Assembly (NCBI GenBank): GCA_965219175.1
Contig: CBDCNI010000001.1
Span: forward strand, 3,100,001 to 3,164,000
DNA length: 64,000 nt
Source: JBBPZK01 sp965219175
Lineage (GTDB): Bacteria > Actinomycetota > Rubrobacteria > Rubrobacterales > Rubrobacteraceae
Direction of reading: 5' to 3'
Positions 1 through 7,502 of this stretch are shown here, piece by piece. The notes under the pieces are model-generated. The model was not told the origin of the DNA. It saw only the letters and a program-made list of their open reading frames with translations, and did not search any database. Position 1 is the stretch's first letter, and each line of letters opens with the position of its first letter. Position numbers and translations under genes: made by a program.

Positions 1-218
1 CTCTCCAGGACATCCAGCTTCGACCCGAGTAGGGTTGCCGAAGGCGCGAGGAATGCTTCCGCTCCCCGTTTCCGGAGCTTCGCGGCGAGGCTTTGTGGGA
101 AGGAGCAGTCACGGTCGTCAACGTGTAGATTTCGTGCGGATCAGGTGTTGAGCCGTGCCTATCTGCAGCGATCTCACCAGGCTATTCGTTCGATTTCCTG
201 GTCTGGGGTTTTCGAACC

Positions 219-941
219 CTACTCGACCTCGATGCCTAAAACCTCCGCTGCGTTACGAAGGTCGGGATCCTCTCTGCTTATTGTCTGGTAGAGGTCCTCG
301 GGTTCGTGGACCATCCTGTCGGCGAACACCGCCCATAGTTCCCATCCACGGTTCAGGCGGGATACGTACCTGATTCCATCGAAGACCGGCGCGTTAACCT
401 CGTCCATAGCTTCGTAAACACACCTGGCGGCGTTCTGGGTTACTCTCCGGTCACGCCCCATTAGGTCGCTAAAATCCAAGTCGTTCAGCCCCAGTTCCGT
501 GAGAAGCGGAGCCATATCTCGACGGAGCAACGTCGCGGCCCGAGGGTCCTCGATGTCCGCGAACCGGAGCGATCCGCCCAGACGACTGGCGCCGATACGC
601 CGATTCAACCGCCATTCCTCCGGGAGCAGACCACCCTCGAGCTCCAGGTCGAAAGGCTCCTCGTCTTCGATTTCCCGCAGGTTCGAAAGCAGGCGAAGGC
701 TCTTGCGAAAGCGGGCAATAGTCTCACCGAACGCTCCTACACGGGAGGAGGCGCAGTAGACCACGCGAAAGAGACCAGGTTCAGCGTTTCCCTTCCCGTG
801 GCCCGGATCGTCGAAACGGTTGTCCCCGGTCCACTCCCACTCCGGTACGCCAAATACGTCGAGGCCCAAAGAGACGCGATACACGGGATAATCCGGCGCG
901 GAAACCAAAGGAAGGTCGACGCAGGTAATAGCTGCCTCCAA
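219..941 (-). CDS. RES-domain toxin of a RES/Xre toxin-antitoxin pair
   Basis: The 240-residue product has the RES-family layout: an early YR pair (YRVSLG), the segment FRVVYCASSRVGAFGET with the conserved Arg and Glu, and a C-terminal GIRYVSRLN...ELWAVFADR stretch matching the Ser/Asn part of the RES fold. RES toxins act in the cytoplasm and consume NAD+. The gene lies 42 bp downstream of a gene for an Xre/MbcA-type antitoxin on the same strand, in the usual antitoxin-first order. The family call is from motifs; activity is inferred. Confidence 0.8.
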   Translation of the reverse strand: MEAAITCVDLPLVSAPDYPVYRVSLGLDVFGVPEWEWTGDNRFDDPGHGKGNAEPGLFRVVYCASSRVGAFGETIARFRKSLRLLSNLREIEDEEPFDLELEGGLLPEEWRLNRRIGASRLGGSLRFADIEDPRAATLLRRDMAPLLTELGLNDLDFSDLMGRDRRVTQNAARCVYEAMDEVNAPVFDGIRYVSRLNRGWELWAVFADRMVHEPEDLYQTISREDPDLRNAAEVLGIEVE

Positions 942-983
942 AAGTCGCCGGTAGCAGCAGCCGGCTACACAGTAAGAACCCTA

Positions 984-1355
984 CTAGCCACCCGCCACAA
1001 ACGCCCGCGCGGCGGACATTGCCTCCTTAAGCCCTCCATCGTGGATGGCCTCGGCGGGCGACACGTCACCGAGCTGCGGGTTGAGCCCGATGAACCACGC
1101 CTTCACTACCCTCGGGGAGTCGAACCCGACCAGAAGCTGGGAGATCTCATAGGCCGTCCTCAGTCTCTTCTCGTTCTCGTAGCGAACATTCCGTACCTCG
1201 CCGCGCGCCCAACGAGTGACCGTCTTGGCATCCTTGACACCCGCTATGTAGGCCACCAACCTGCGGCTGAGTAGCTCCTGGAGATAACCGGCCACCTCCT
1301 CCGGAGAAGCGTGGACCGACTGCCGGTGCGCCCTCTCTATAAGCTGACCCTTCAT
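984..1355 (-). CDS. Xre/MbcA/ParS-type antitoxin partner of the RES toxin
   Basis: This 123-residue protein has an N-terminal helical DNA-binding half (VAYIAGVKDAKTVTRWARG resembles a helix-turn-helix) and a C-terminal half, ending in WFIGLNPQLGDVSPAEAI, typical of the MbcA/ParS/Xre toxin-binding domain (DUF2384-like). A GGAG ribosome site precedes the ATG. It is the first gene of a two-gene operon with the RES toxin. Antitoxins of this class neutralise the toxin by direct binding and repress their own promoter, which fits the repeats found just upstream. Confidence 0.75.
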   Translation of the reverse strand: MKGQLIERAHRQSVHASPEEVAGYLQELLSRRLVAYIAGVKDAKTVTRWARGEVRNVRYENEKRLRTAYEISQLLVGFDSPRVVKAWFIGLNPQLGDVSPAEAIHDGGLKEAMSAARAFVAGG

Positions 1356-1391
1356 CCACGCTCCTCTCGTAAATCTGAACGATCATCCGTT

Positions 1392-1442
1392 AATGCCCTA
1401 TAAATGCCCTACTATTGTACAGTTTGTAGCGGTGAGTGGCAA
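1392..1442 (-). promoter_or_regulatory. Promoter and direct-repeat operator of the RES/Xre operon
   Basis: On the minus strand a -35 box TTGCCA (1437-1442) is separated by 17 bases from a -10 box TACAAT (1414-1419), each 5/6 to consensus. Immediately downstream are two direct copies of TAGGGCATT (1403-1411 and 1392-1400) with an 11-bp period, about one helical turn. The arrangement suggests an operator for the Xre antitoxin overlapping the transcription start. Binding is inferred. Confidence 0.55.
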
Positions 1443-1476
1443 CGCTCGGTGCCCGGTGAACGTTATACACGGGTCC

Positions 1477-1968
1477 CTACGCTATGAGATCTTTGGCGTT
1501 GATGCCGCACTCCTTATGCATCATGGAACGGCGCCTGTCGCGGACGATCACAGGTCCATCGGAAAGCAACCGGAACGGTCGTTCCTCCGCGCCGGACACC
1601 ACCCTGAAACGGCGCTCACCCAGAGTAAGGATGTCCAGGATGCCGTAGCGGTGAGAGAGCACGACGCTGGAGGCGTCAGCGAGGCTCAACCCCAGGTCAG
1701 AGTACCGCTCCAGTAGTTCTCGCGCCAGTTCCACGTCCGCAGCCGTGAATGGTTCGAGACGGTATGCTCCGCGTCCGACCTCGGCCAGCAGAGAGAGTTA
1801 CGGCCCGCTTCCCGCCTTCGTGGAGATCAGGTAGTCGAGCTCGGCCAGCACGAACGGCGAGAGTAAGAACGGTCCCTCCACCCTTTCCAGGACCTCTCTG
1901 GCGGCCGGAGGGAAGCGCTGACTGGAGTATATCGCGGAAAGGAGCCCGCTGGTATCGAGGATTATCAC
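1477..1968 (-). pseudogene. VapC-type PIN-domain toxin interrupted by an in-frame TAA
   Basis: The frame starts with a GTG overlapping the antitoxin stop (GTGA). It reads VIILDTSGLLSAIYSS, the PIN start with the first catalytic Asp, and continues to AELDYLISTKAGSGP. Codon 57 is TAA (1798-1800). In the same frame the protein resumes as LSLLAEVGRGAYRLEPF and later LSLADASSVVLSHRYGILDILT, the C-terminal PIN motif with its acidic residue. Only a single codon, where PIN relatives usually carry Glu or another polar residue, separates the halves. Either the toxin is inactivated by one nonsense change or the base is a sequencing error. Confidence 0.7.
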
Positions 1969-2186
1969 TGCTCGCCGAAGCCCGCAAGCTCCCGGTCGGT
2001 GTTCTCAGCCAACCCCGGCTCCCCACCGGAGAAGAGAGGCAGCCTCGGCCTGGTCGTCTCCAGTTTCCCGGTCATATCTTCTACCGCCTCGTGGGTCAAA
2101 GCGGCCTCGCTACGCCCCGAAGCCCTCGACGACCGCTCCAGGGCGGCCTTCAACTCATCCGGCAGATACACCGTCGTCTTTTTCAT
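1965..2186 (-). CDS. Ribbon-helix-helix antitoxin (VapB-like)
   Basis: A 73-residue protein beginning MKKTTVYLPDELKAALERSS, a classic ribbon-helix-helix (CopG/Arc-type) N-terminus: a short beta strand followed by two helices. The acidic, Pro-rich tail would bind the toxin. Its stop overlaps the GTG of the downstream PIN-toxin frame by 2 bases, so the two are translationally coupled. Since that toxin frame contains a stop, the antitoxin may now be an orphan. Confidence 0.75.
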   Translation of the reverse strand: MKKTTVYLPDELKAALERSSRASGRSEAALTHEAVEDMTGKLETTRPRLPLFSGGEPGLAENTDRELAGFGEQ

Positions 2187-2362
2187 GACATATGTTGTAC
2201 CATGCGTCTATCCTTTGGTATCCATAAAGTTTTCCGCACCGCCGGGCAACCACTTGCCAGAGAGACCTTTTAGAAGTACCGGCGCATCAGCGGATCATCG
2301 CGCTACGGACGTGTTGGAAATAGGACATCAATTTACAACGACATCTGCCAAAATTACGCTCT

Positions 2363-2599
2363 ATGAAGGTCGCTTTCCTACCCCACGCCCGAGAGCGGAT
2401 GGAGCAGTATGGTGTCTCCGAGGATGAGGTACGCAACGTTCTCGAAGAGGCTGACGAAGAAGGTGAGGCCAATTTCGGTCGGCTCTACTCTCAGAAACAG
2501 ATCGGCCACCATCGTATCCGGGTGATCTATAATCAAGGAGCGGACGAGTCCGTGGTGATCTCGGTCATGCTCCGCAGAAGGGAAGGTGCTGGTCCATGA
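2363..2599 (+). CDS. DUF4258-domain small protein, toxin-like
   Basis: A 78-residue protein with the DUF4258 pattern: an N-terminal HARERM motif, the helix YGVSEDEVRNVLEEADE, and a beta-rich C-terminal part (HRIRVIYN...VVISVMLRR). Genes of this family are often paired with DUF2283 genes. Here the ATG of the DUF2283 gene overlaps this stop by 4 bases (ATGA), indicating coupled translation. A toxin-like role is inferred from neighbourhood and small size. Confidence 0.6.
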   Translation: MKVAFLPHARERMEQYGVSEDEVRNVLEEADEEGEANFGRLYSQKQIGHHRIRVIYNQGADESVVISVMLRRREGAGP

Positions 2600-2826
2600 G
2601 GATCGACTACGACAAAGTATCCGGTGCTCTGTACTTCAGGCTCCGGGAGGGTACGCCAGACCATGCGGAGGACTTCTCCGAAAAGGCGGATGTCTACGTG
2701 GACGTGGATGTGGAAGGAAACGTTCTCGGTCTCGAAGCACTCTCTTTCGATGATCTGGCGCAGGCCGTGGAAGAGCGCGGTGGAAAGCTCGAAGTGCCGG
2801 ATAAACTCGGCGCCACCGTCCGCTGA
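2596..2826 (+). CDS. DUF2283-domain small protein, partner of the DUF4258 gene
   Basis: The 76-residue product MRIDYDKVSGALYFRLREG followed by VYVDVDVEGNVLGLEAL matches the DUF2283 beta-sheet pattern (YD...ALYI.L......D...D.....GIE.L). It overlaps the DUF4258 gene by 4 bases. The pair lies in an island of toxin-antitoxin modules, so it is probably the antitoxin-like half of a two-gene module. No catalytic motif is seen. Confidence 0.6.
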   Translation: MRIDYDKVSGALYFRLREGTPDHAEDFSEKADVYVDVDVEGNVLGLEALSFDDLAQAVEERGGKLEVPDKLGATVR

Positions 2827-3074
2827 GTCCCATTCTCACCTTCCAAAACAGAATCTTTTCGTCCGCTTGTCGCAAAGCCTTCTTTACAGACCACGAAGAT
2901 GCTACCAGGCTGGTTTCCGGCGCGCCCGGTAGCGAAGCGAGGTTTATCGGCGCAAGTAATCAGTGAAGCTTCTCTAACTGCAGGGAATCGACACCCTCGT
3001 AGGGTTCACTTTGCCCCATACCCGCGACGATGCTGGTCTACGTCAAGACGCATTTACGCATTGGAGGTTCAACG

Positions 3075-3356
3075 GTGGCGGTAAAAATATCGTTCGAGGT
3101 CGAACCCGAGTTGAGGCGCAGGGTAAAGATGGCGGCTGTGAGCCGGGATCAGTCGGTTAAGGATTGGATCCAGCACGCGATAAGGCGCGAGCTGGAGCGT
3201 GAAGGCGAAGTCGAGGAGGCTCCGATCTCCCGCACTGGTTACGACGAGCAAGAATACTATCCATCAGGGGGAGGAAAGCCGCAAGGCAGCAAGAACCCGC
3301 CCAGGCCGCGTAGCGGACGCACTGTGGCGGAAGCCGTGATCGAGGACCGCCGTTAG
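3075..3356 (+). CDS. Ribbon-helix-helix-like antitoxin upstream of a PIN toxin
   Basis: The start is the GTG preceded by GGAGG seven bases upstream. The frame is open further 5' but has no better ribosome site. The 93-residue product begins VAVKISFEVEPELRRRVKMA and continues DQSVKDWIQHAIRRELERE, a strand-helix-helix pattern of RHH antitoxins. A basic, low-complexity tail rich in Gly, Pro and Arg follows. The PIN-toxin frame starts one base after its stop. Confidence 0.6.
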   Translation: MAVKISFEVEPELRRRVKMAAVSRDQSVKDWIQHAIRRELEREGEVEEAPISRTGYDEQEYYPSGGGKPQGSKNPPRPRSGRTVAEAVIEDRR

Positions 3357-3357
3357 G

Positions 3358-3800
3358 TTGATCCTCTACCTGGACACCAGCGCCTTGCTAAAACTTTACG
3401 TGACAGAAGGTCGGAATTTTGTGTCGGAGGCCGTAGAAATAGCGGAGAGGGTAGCTGCTTCCACGGTAGCTTACGCCGAGGCCCGCGCCGGACTAGCTCG
3501 CAGATGGCGGGAAGGAGACTTCACCGGAGACGAATACCAAGGGTCAGTCTCCGATCTTGACCAGGACTGGCGAACATACGACCGGCTCGCCGTTTCTAAC
3601 CTCGTTGCGTTCCGTGCGGGCCAGTTGGCCGAGCGCCATGCCCTGCGAGGGTTCGACAGCATCCACCTGGCGAGCGCACTCCGGCTCTCGGAGCGTTTCG
3701 AGGACCTGTGCAATTCCTGGCTTTCGACAACCGGCTCAACGACGCCGCCAGGGAGGCGCATCTATCCGTCTACGAGAGCGAAACCGACACTGGACAATAG
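3358..3800 (+). pseudogene. VapC-type PIN-domain toxin with a frameshift near the C-terminus
   Basis: A TTG start gives MILYLDTSALLKLYVTEG, the PIN N-terminus with catalytic Asp, followed by AYAEARAGLAR and RGFDSIHLASALRLSERFEDL with further acidic residues. After the codons for FEDL (about 3701-3709) the expected C-terminal PIN strand appears only in another frame, as VQFLAFDNRLNDAAREAHL, ending at a TAG at 3798-3800. One base appears to be missing. In the original frame an unrelated tail continues to 3897. The toxin is probably inactive unless the shift is a sequencing error. Confidence 0.65.
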
Positions 3801-3877
3801 ACTTTACCGGACAGCGTCCGGACATACGCTATGCGGCAGAGGTCCCTGGGACCACCGTAAACGCCCTCCACAAGCGT

Positions 3878-3994
3878 ATGCCAAGCCGGGTTTGTAGTGT
3901 ATTAGGAGAGCTTGCGCGGACGTCTCGGTCGGAGGAGGACTTCCCGATAGAGATCAAGTTGGAAACCACCTCTCCAGAAGACGTCTCCTCATGA
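3878..3994 (+). pseudogene. Possible 5'-degraded antitoxin preceding the third PIN toxin
   Basis: The frame ending at the TGA that overlaps the next ATG (ATGA) encodes SVLGELARTSRSEEDFP, which resembles the second helix and tail of RHH antitoxins. The same frame is open upstream (TTVNALHKRMPS) but lacks a convincing start and ribosome site. Only a 38-codon ATG-initiated ORF remains. Position and overlap argue that an antitoxin belongs here; its 5' half looks eroded. This is a weak call. Confidence 0.3.
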
Positions 3995-4416
3995 GCTTCC
4001 TACTGGACACAAACATCGTCTCCGAAGCGCGGAAAGGCGCCGGGGCCGACGTAGGGGGGCGACGGTGGCTCTCCTCTGCGGAGGTCGATGAACTGTACGT
4101 GAGCGTCCTGGTTGTAGGTGAGATCCAACTCGGCATAGAACTGCTGTGGAGGCGGGAGCCCACGCGATCCGAGACATTGGAAAGTTGGCTCCGAGACCTG
4201 CGCCGCCACCACGCGGAGCGAACCTTGCCGATCACCACCGAAATCGCGGAGCTGTGGGGCAAGATCAACGCCCCGGATCCCTTGCCGACCAGAGATAGTC
4301 TGATGGCGGCAACCGCAATAGTGAAGAACATGACCTTCGTAACGCGTAACACCCCGGACGTGGAGCGCACCGGCGTCTGGATATTAAACCCGTTCTCCTT
4401 CACGAGCAATAGCTGA
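3991..4416 (+). CDS. FitB/VapC-like PIN-domain ribonuclease toxin
   Basis: An intact 141-residue PIN protein: MSFLLDTNIVSEARKG with the first Asp, SVLVVGEIQLGIELL with the conserved Glu, and LPTRDSLMAATAIVKNMTFVTRN with the C-terminal Asp pair region. The length is typical of FitB-like toxins, which cleave RNA in a metal-dependent way. It overlaps the degraded antitoxin frame by 4 bases. It is the only PIN toxin of the island whose reading frame is intact. Confidence 0.75.
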   Translation: MSFLLDTNIVSEARKGAGADVGGRRWLSSAEVDELYVSVLVVGEIQLGIELLWRREPTRSETLESWLRDLRRHHAERTLPITTEIAELWGKINAPDPLPTRDSLMAATAIVKNMTFVTRNTPDVERTGVWILNPFSFTSNS

Positions 4417-4560
4417 AACCGGATCGGCATCCCCCAACGTGCCGCCGCGATAGAACCCGCGATTGCCTCCGGGTAGCCTTCCCGAACATCGAACCAGTGT
4501 TTCAAGGTGTGCACGCTCTTTTCAGAAGACATGTTGTTCTCGATTAAGCAGGTTAGGCAC

Positions 4561-5322
4561 TTAAGATAGTTGGCGAGGGAGGAATCGACGAATGCCGGAA
4601 AGCCTGCCCTTCGAGTTTGGCCGCGAGTAACCGAAAATTTCGGCGTCTTCTCGATACCGCTCACAAACGAGCTTGGTGAGCCGGCTATTATAGAAACCGT
4701 CGAAAGATCGATTCTGGCCGGATCCGGAAGACAATAGATGCGGAAGGCGTAGCTCGCGTGCTCCAATCACCTCGGACACGCGGGCAAAGTCAGTGTCGAG
4801 GTCTTCGAAGTGTCCCACAAAATCTGTCCGGATCGGTGCATTGGGATCCTCGCCGCAGACTGTCAGGTACTGGGATCGGAAATGGGGATCGGCCTCCTCA
4901 TCTGGTATAGCGTGTACGGCTTCTACGAACTGCGCAAACGACATTCCCACGTGAAGCGGAACTTCCTTGTAGTCATAGCAGAAGAGTCCCTGGCCTCCGG
5001 GAGCTATCTTCTGTTTGTAGCAAGAAACAAGTCTGTCCCACGGATCTCGGACGAACGCAAACTTGAAATGTCTATCGTAACTATCCGCCAGAAGGCTTGC
5101 CTGGTTGATCTGGTGTCCAGAACGGTTGTAGAGATCATGCACACCGTAAGCGAAGCTCTCATCGCGCAGCGAAGCCTTTCCCTCGGATTCGATGGCGGGA
5201 AAGAGCGGCAGCAAGGCGGTCTTGATGCTGGAGCATGCGACCTTTTGGACAATAAAGTAAACGAATGCAGGCTCGCCGCACACGATATATTTTGCCCCAA
5301 ACCACTGCCCCTCGCGCTTCAT
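4561..5322 (-). CDS. Sulfotransferase family 2-like protein (carbohydrate sulfotransferase fold)
   Basis: The 253-residue protein has a 5'-phosphosulfate loop IVQKVACSSIKTALL (about residues 24-38) and a 3'-phosphate motif FAFVRDPWDRLVSCYKQ (about 88-104), as in the PAPS-dependent carbohydrate sulfotransferases of the Sulfotransfer_2 type. It would transfer sulfate from PAPS to a sugar hydroxyl. It differs in type from the other sulfotransferases of the window, which carry GRSGTTW-like loops. It lies at the edge of the glycan locus next to the toxin-antitoxin island. Confidence 0.75.
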   Translation of the reverse strand: MKREGQWFGAKYIVCGEPAFVYFIVQKVACSSIKTALLPLFPAIESEGKASLRDESFAYGVHDLYNRSGHQINQASLLADSYDRHFKFAFVRDPWDRLVSCYKQKIAPGGQGLFCYDYKEVPLHVGMSFAQFVEAVHAIPDEEADPHFRSQYLTVCGEDPNAPIRTDFVGHFEDLDTDFARVSEVIGARELRLPHLLSSGSGQNRSFDGFYNSRLTKLVCERYREDAEIFGYSRPNSKGRLSGIRRFLPRQLS

Positions 5323-5420
5323 AAGAAGATCATAAGGTTAACAGGATGCCAGCGCAAGCCACGCAGTAGTCTGTTCACATTAAGTCCACCGAAACAGCTT
5401 CTTCAAAATCTGATTTCCAG

Positions 5421-6605
5421 CTACGGAGCGTTTCGTCGGAACAACCCTTTCAAAACGGGTACGCGTAGGGCAGCTTCAGCGGCTCCATCCACGAGCTTGT
5501 ACCGCCTTCCTTTATAGCGAGCGGTGAGTTGCGCGTTGCGCTCTTCAAGCCCCGAAACCCGCCTTTCGAGCTTGGAGATGTATTCTTTACGCTTTGAGTC
5601 TCGTTCTTCGAGCCTGGAAACATGCTCTTTGCGTCTCGTGTCTCGTTCTTCGAGTCGAGAGGTGCGTGCTTCGAGTTGGTTACTGCTCCTGCGCGTCTGC
5701 TCGAGTTCGAGGCTAGCTTTGCTCGCGATTGCAACCAGATCTTCCTCTCGCTTCAGCAAGCGCAGGGGATCCAGGCGTTGGCTAAACGCCCAGGCGAGCC
5801 CGGACAGCGCTTTCTTCGCCATCTTGGCCTGGGAGTTTGCGTATACAAGCCCGAAGTTGCTGCTCGCCAGTCCGGGACCGAGGTCACTGATAAGGTTGAA
5901 ATTATATTCGCCCGCCGCCTGCTCCATGAAATCGACGATTCCCGCCTGCACAAAAGGCCCCCACCGGTGTCGGCAATCGTCCACGAACGCGATGGCGTGC
6001 GGATTCTGGTCGAAGACCGCCTCCAGGTCCGCTCGGATACCTCCCCTGGTATGTAGCCCATCCACCAAGACCAGAAGTCCCGTCTTCCCGGTAGGGTCAG
6101 GCTCCGGCACTTTGATCCTTTCGGGGTTTTCCAGAGTCTTCCCTCCGACACCGATCTGGGCGCCCCCGACTACACCTTCAAAAAACTGTACCTTCTCCTT
6201 TGCATTACCGAATTCGCTAAAAGCAGCGCGAGCAACGTCGAGCACCTTTGTGTCCTTCAGGGGTTCGATCTCAGGATTATTAGCCCAGGACTCTGACTTA
6301 TCCGCGAGCTCGTCGAAAAGCGTTGGGTTCGGGTCCACGCTGATCACTCCCGACACCTTCGGGTGGGTAGCGAAGCAGAACGTAGATATCCCTATGAACG
6401 TGCCTATGTCCAGAACAATGGCTTCTTTCGGATAATGCTCAAGGAATAATCCTATCGACAGGATATCAACAGAGAAGATAGCCCAGTTATCCACTACGCG
6501 TTTCGGTATCGCTGGGAAGAGACGGACGATCGTGCCCTTATACTCCTCTACACGCGTAAGGTATTCACCTGCGGAGTTCGGTTGCCAGGGATGCTTGGGA
6601 TTCAA
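5421..6605 (-). CDS. SAM-dependent methyltransferase with a C-terminal coiled-coil repeat
   Basis: Residues 60-260 form a class I methyltransferase: VLDIGTFIGISTFCFATHP is the SAM-binding loop, SVDPNPTLFDEL the acidic end of strand 2, and LLVLVDGLHTRGG...AIAFVDDCRHRWGP the later strands with an Asp/His-rich region as in the Methyltransf_24 group. Residues 290-365 are a charged coiled coil of near-repeats (SRLEERDTRRKE, SRLEERDSKRKE, SGLEERN). A basic tail follows. The substrate is unknown; the context suggests a sugar in a surface glycan. Confidence 0.7.
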   Translation of the reverse strand: MNPKHPWQPNSAGEYLTRVEEYKGTIVRLFPAIPKRVVDNWAIFSVDILSIGLFLEHYPKEAIVLDIGTFIGISTFCFATHPKVSGVISVDPNPTLFDELADKSESWANNPEIEPLKDTKVLDVARAAFSEFGNAKEKVQFFEGVVGGAQIGVGGKTLENPERIKVPEPDPTGKTGLLVLVDGLHTRGGIRADLEAVFDQNPHAIAFVDDCRHRWGPFVQAGIVDFMEQAAGEYNFNLISDLGPGLASSNFGLVYANSQAKMAKKALSGLAWAFSQRLDPLRLLKREEDLVAIASKASLELEQTRRSSNQLEARTSRLEERDTRRKEHVSRLEERDSKRKEYISKLERRVSGLEERNAQLTARYKGRRYKLVDGAAEAALRVPVLKGLFRRNAP

Positions 6606-6632
6606 GTCGTCAGACCCCCTGCCAATGCAAGC

Positions 6633-7502
6633 TTACCACTCGTCAACGTATCCCACCTCCGGATGATAGATGCGCCCGACCCTCTCTGCATCCCAGTCGC
6701 GCATCCCGGTCTGAGCAAAGACGCGCCGTAGAGATTCGTTTGCGTCCTCGCTGTATGGCCTGTTCATATCGCTACCCGATAGCGCCTGCTTATAATAATA
6801 GCCAAGCACTATGGGTACGAAGACTATCTTCTCTTCCTCGAAGATCAAGTGTAAAACCATCTCCCAGTCGTCCGGGCTGTAAGGACTGCTTCTCGTGTAA
6901 CTACCCAGCTTCAGGACTTTTTCGGCGTCTACTAACGAAAAAGCGTCTATATAGTTCCTCCGGGTTATGCTAACGGACGCTACCATGTTCGACCTCCCAC
7001 CCACCACCTCGCCGTCCTGCTTGTCTATGAGGTTTCCGTAGACCATGGCTGCTCCGGTCTGGCGAGCAGCCCGCAACAGCAGCGGCAGGTTGGCTGGTAC
7101 AAGCTCGTTGTCCGCGTCCATCATGCACACGTGCCGGTACCGGCACACCTTGAGAGCTAGGTTCCTGAGTTTTGTCAGGCCGAGGTTTTGTTGCAGGCAC
7201 AAGGTCTTCAGGCGAGGCTCGCTGTAGAGTGCCTGAACAGTCCGGAGGAATTTTTGAGAACCGTCGCGCGAAGCGTCGTCTATAACGAGTATTTCAGCCT
7301 CGAAGCCCTCTTTCTGGAGATACGTCAGGGCGTCCAGAGCGCTCCGGAGAGAGCGGGGCAAAAACGCGCGGTGATTCCAGTTAGGGATGAAGATGGTGAT
7401 CCCATCTTCCTTTTCCTCCCGCTCGAAACCTATCAGGTCCGGTTGGTCCAGGATGGCGGATTCGATCCGGCTTATGCTCGTGTACAGCCTCGGGTCAGAC
7501 AC
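6633..7502 (-). CDS. Family 2 glycosyltransferase
   Basis: A GT-A enzyme of 289 residues with the nucleotide-sugar motifs ITIFIPNWNHRAFLPRSL, EILVIDDASRDGS and HVCMMDADNELV, the last carrying the DxD metal-binding motif. SPYSPDDWEMVLHLIFEEEK supplies the downstream acidic ED-type region. It overlaps the upstream 7495-8412 gene by 8 bases, so the two form an operon. It probably adds a sugar in surface-glycan assembly; donor and acceptor cannot be told. Confidence 0.8.
   Translation of the reverse strand: MSDPRLYTSISRIESAILDQPDLIGFEREEKEDGITIFIPNWNHRAFLPRSLRSALDALTYLQKEGFEAEILVIDDASRDGSQKFLRTVQALYSEPRLKTLCLQQNLGLTKLRNLALKVCRYRHVCMMDADNELVPANLPLLLRAARQTGAAMVYGNLIDKQDGEVVGGRSNMVASVSITRRNYIDAFSLVDAEKVLKLGSYTRSSPYSPDDWEMVLHLIFEEEKIVFVPIVLGYYYKQALSGSDMNRPYSEDANESLRRVFAQTGMRDWDAERVGRIYHPEVGYVDEW

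Noticed and set aside
1..218. A possible tRNA because of GGTTTTCGAACCC near 205-218
   Set aside because: The T-arm-like string lacks a matching acceptor stem, D arm and anticodon arm at proper distances.
2827..3074. Small ORFs between the DUF2283 gene and the RHH antitoxin
   Set aside because: No ribosome site, conserved motif or plausible composition; the stretch appears to hold no gene.
3954..4766. A 270-residue open frame on the minus strand across the FitB-like toxin and the next gap
   Set aside because: It is antisense to a clear PIN gene and to the sulfotransferase end, has no recognisable motifs and no good ribosome site. A short stretch in the 4417-4532 gap (HWFDVREGYPEAIAG) looks protein-like but matches nothing I know.
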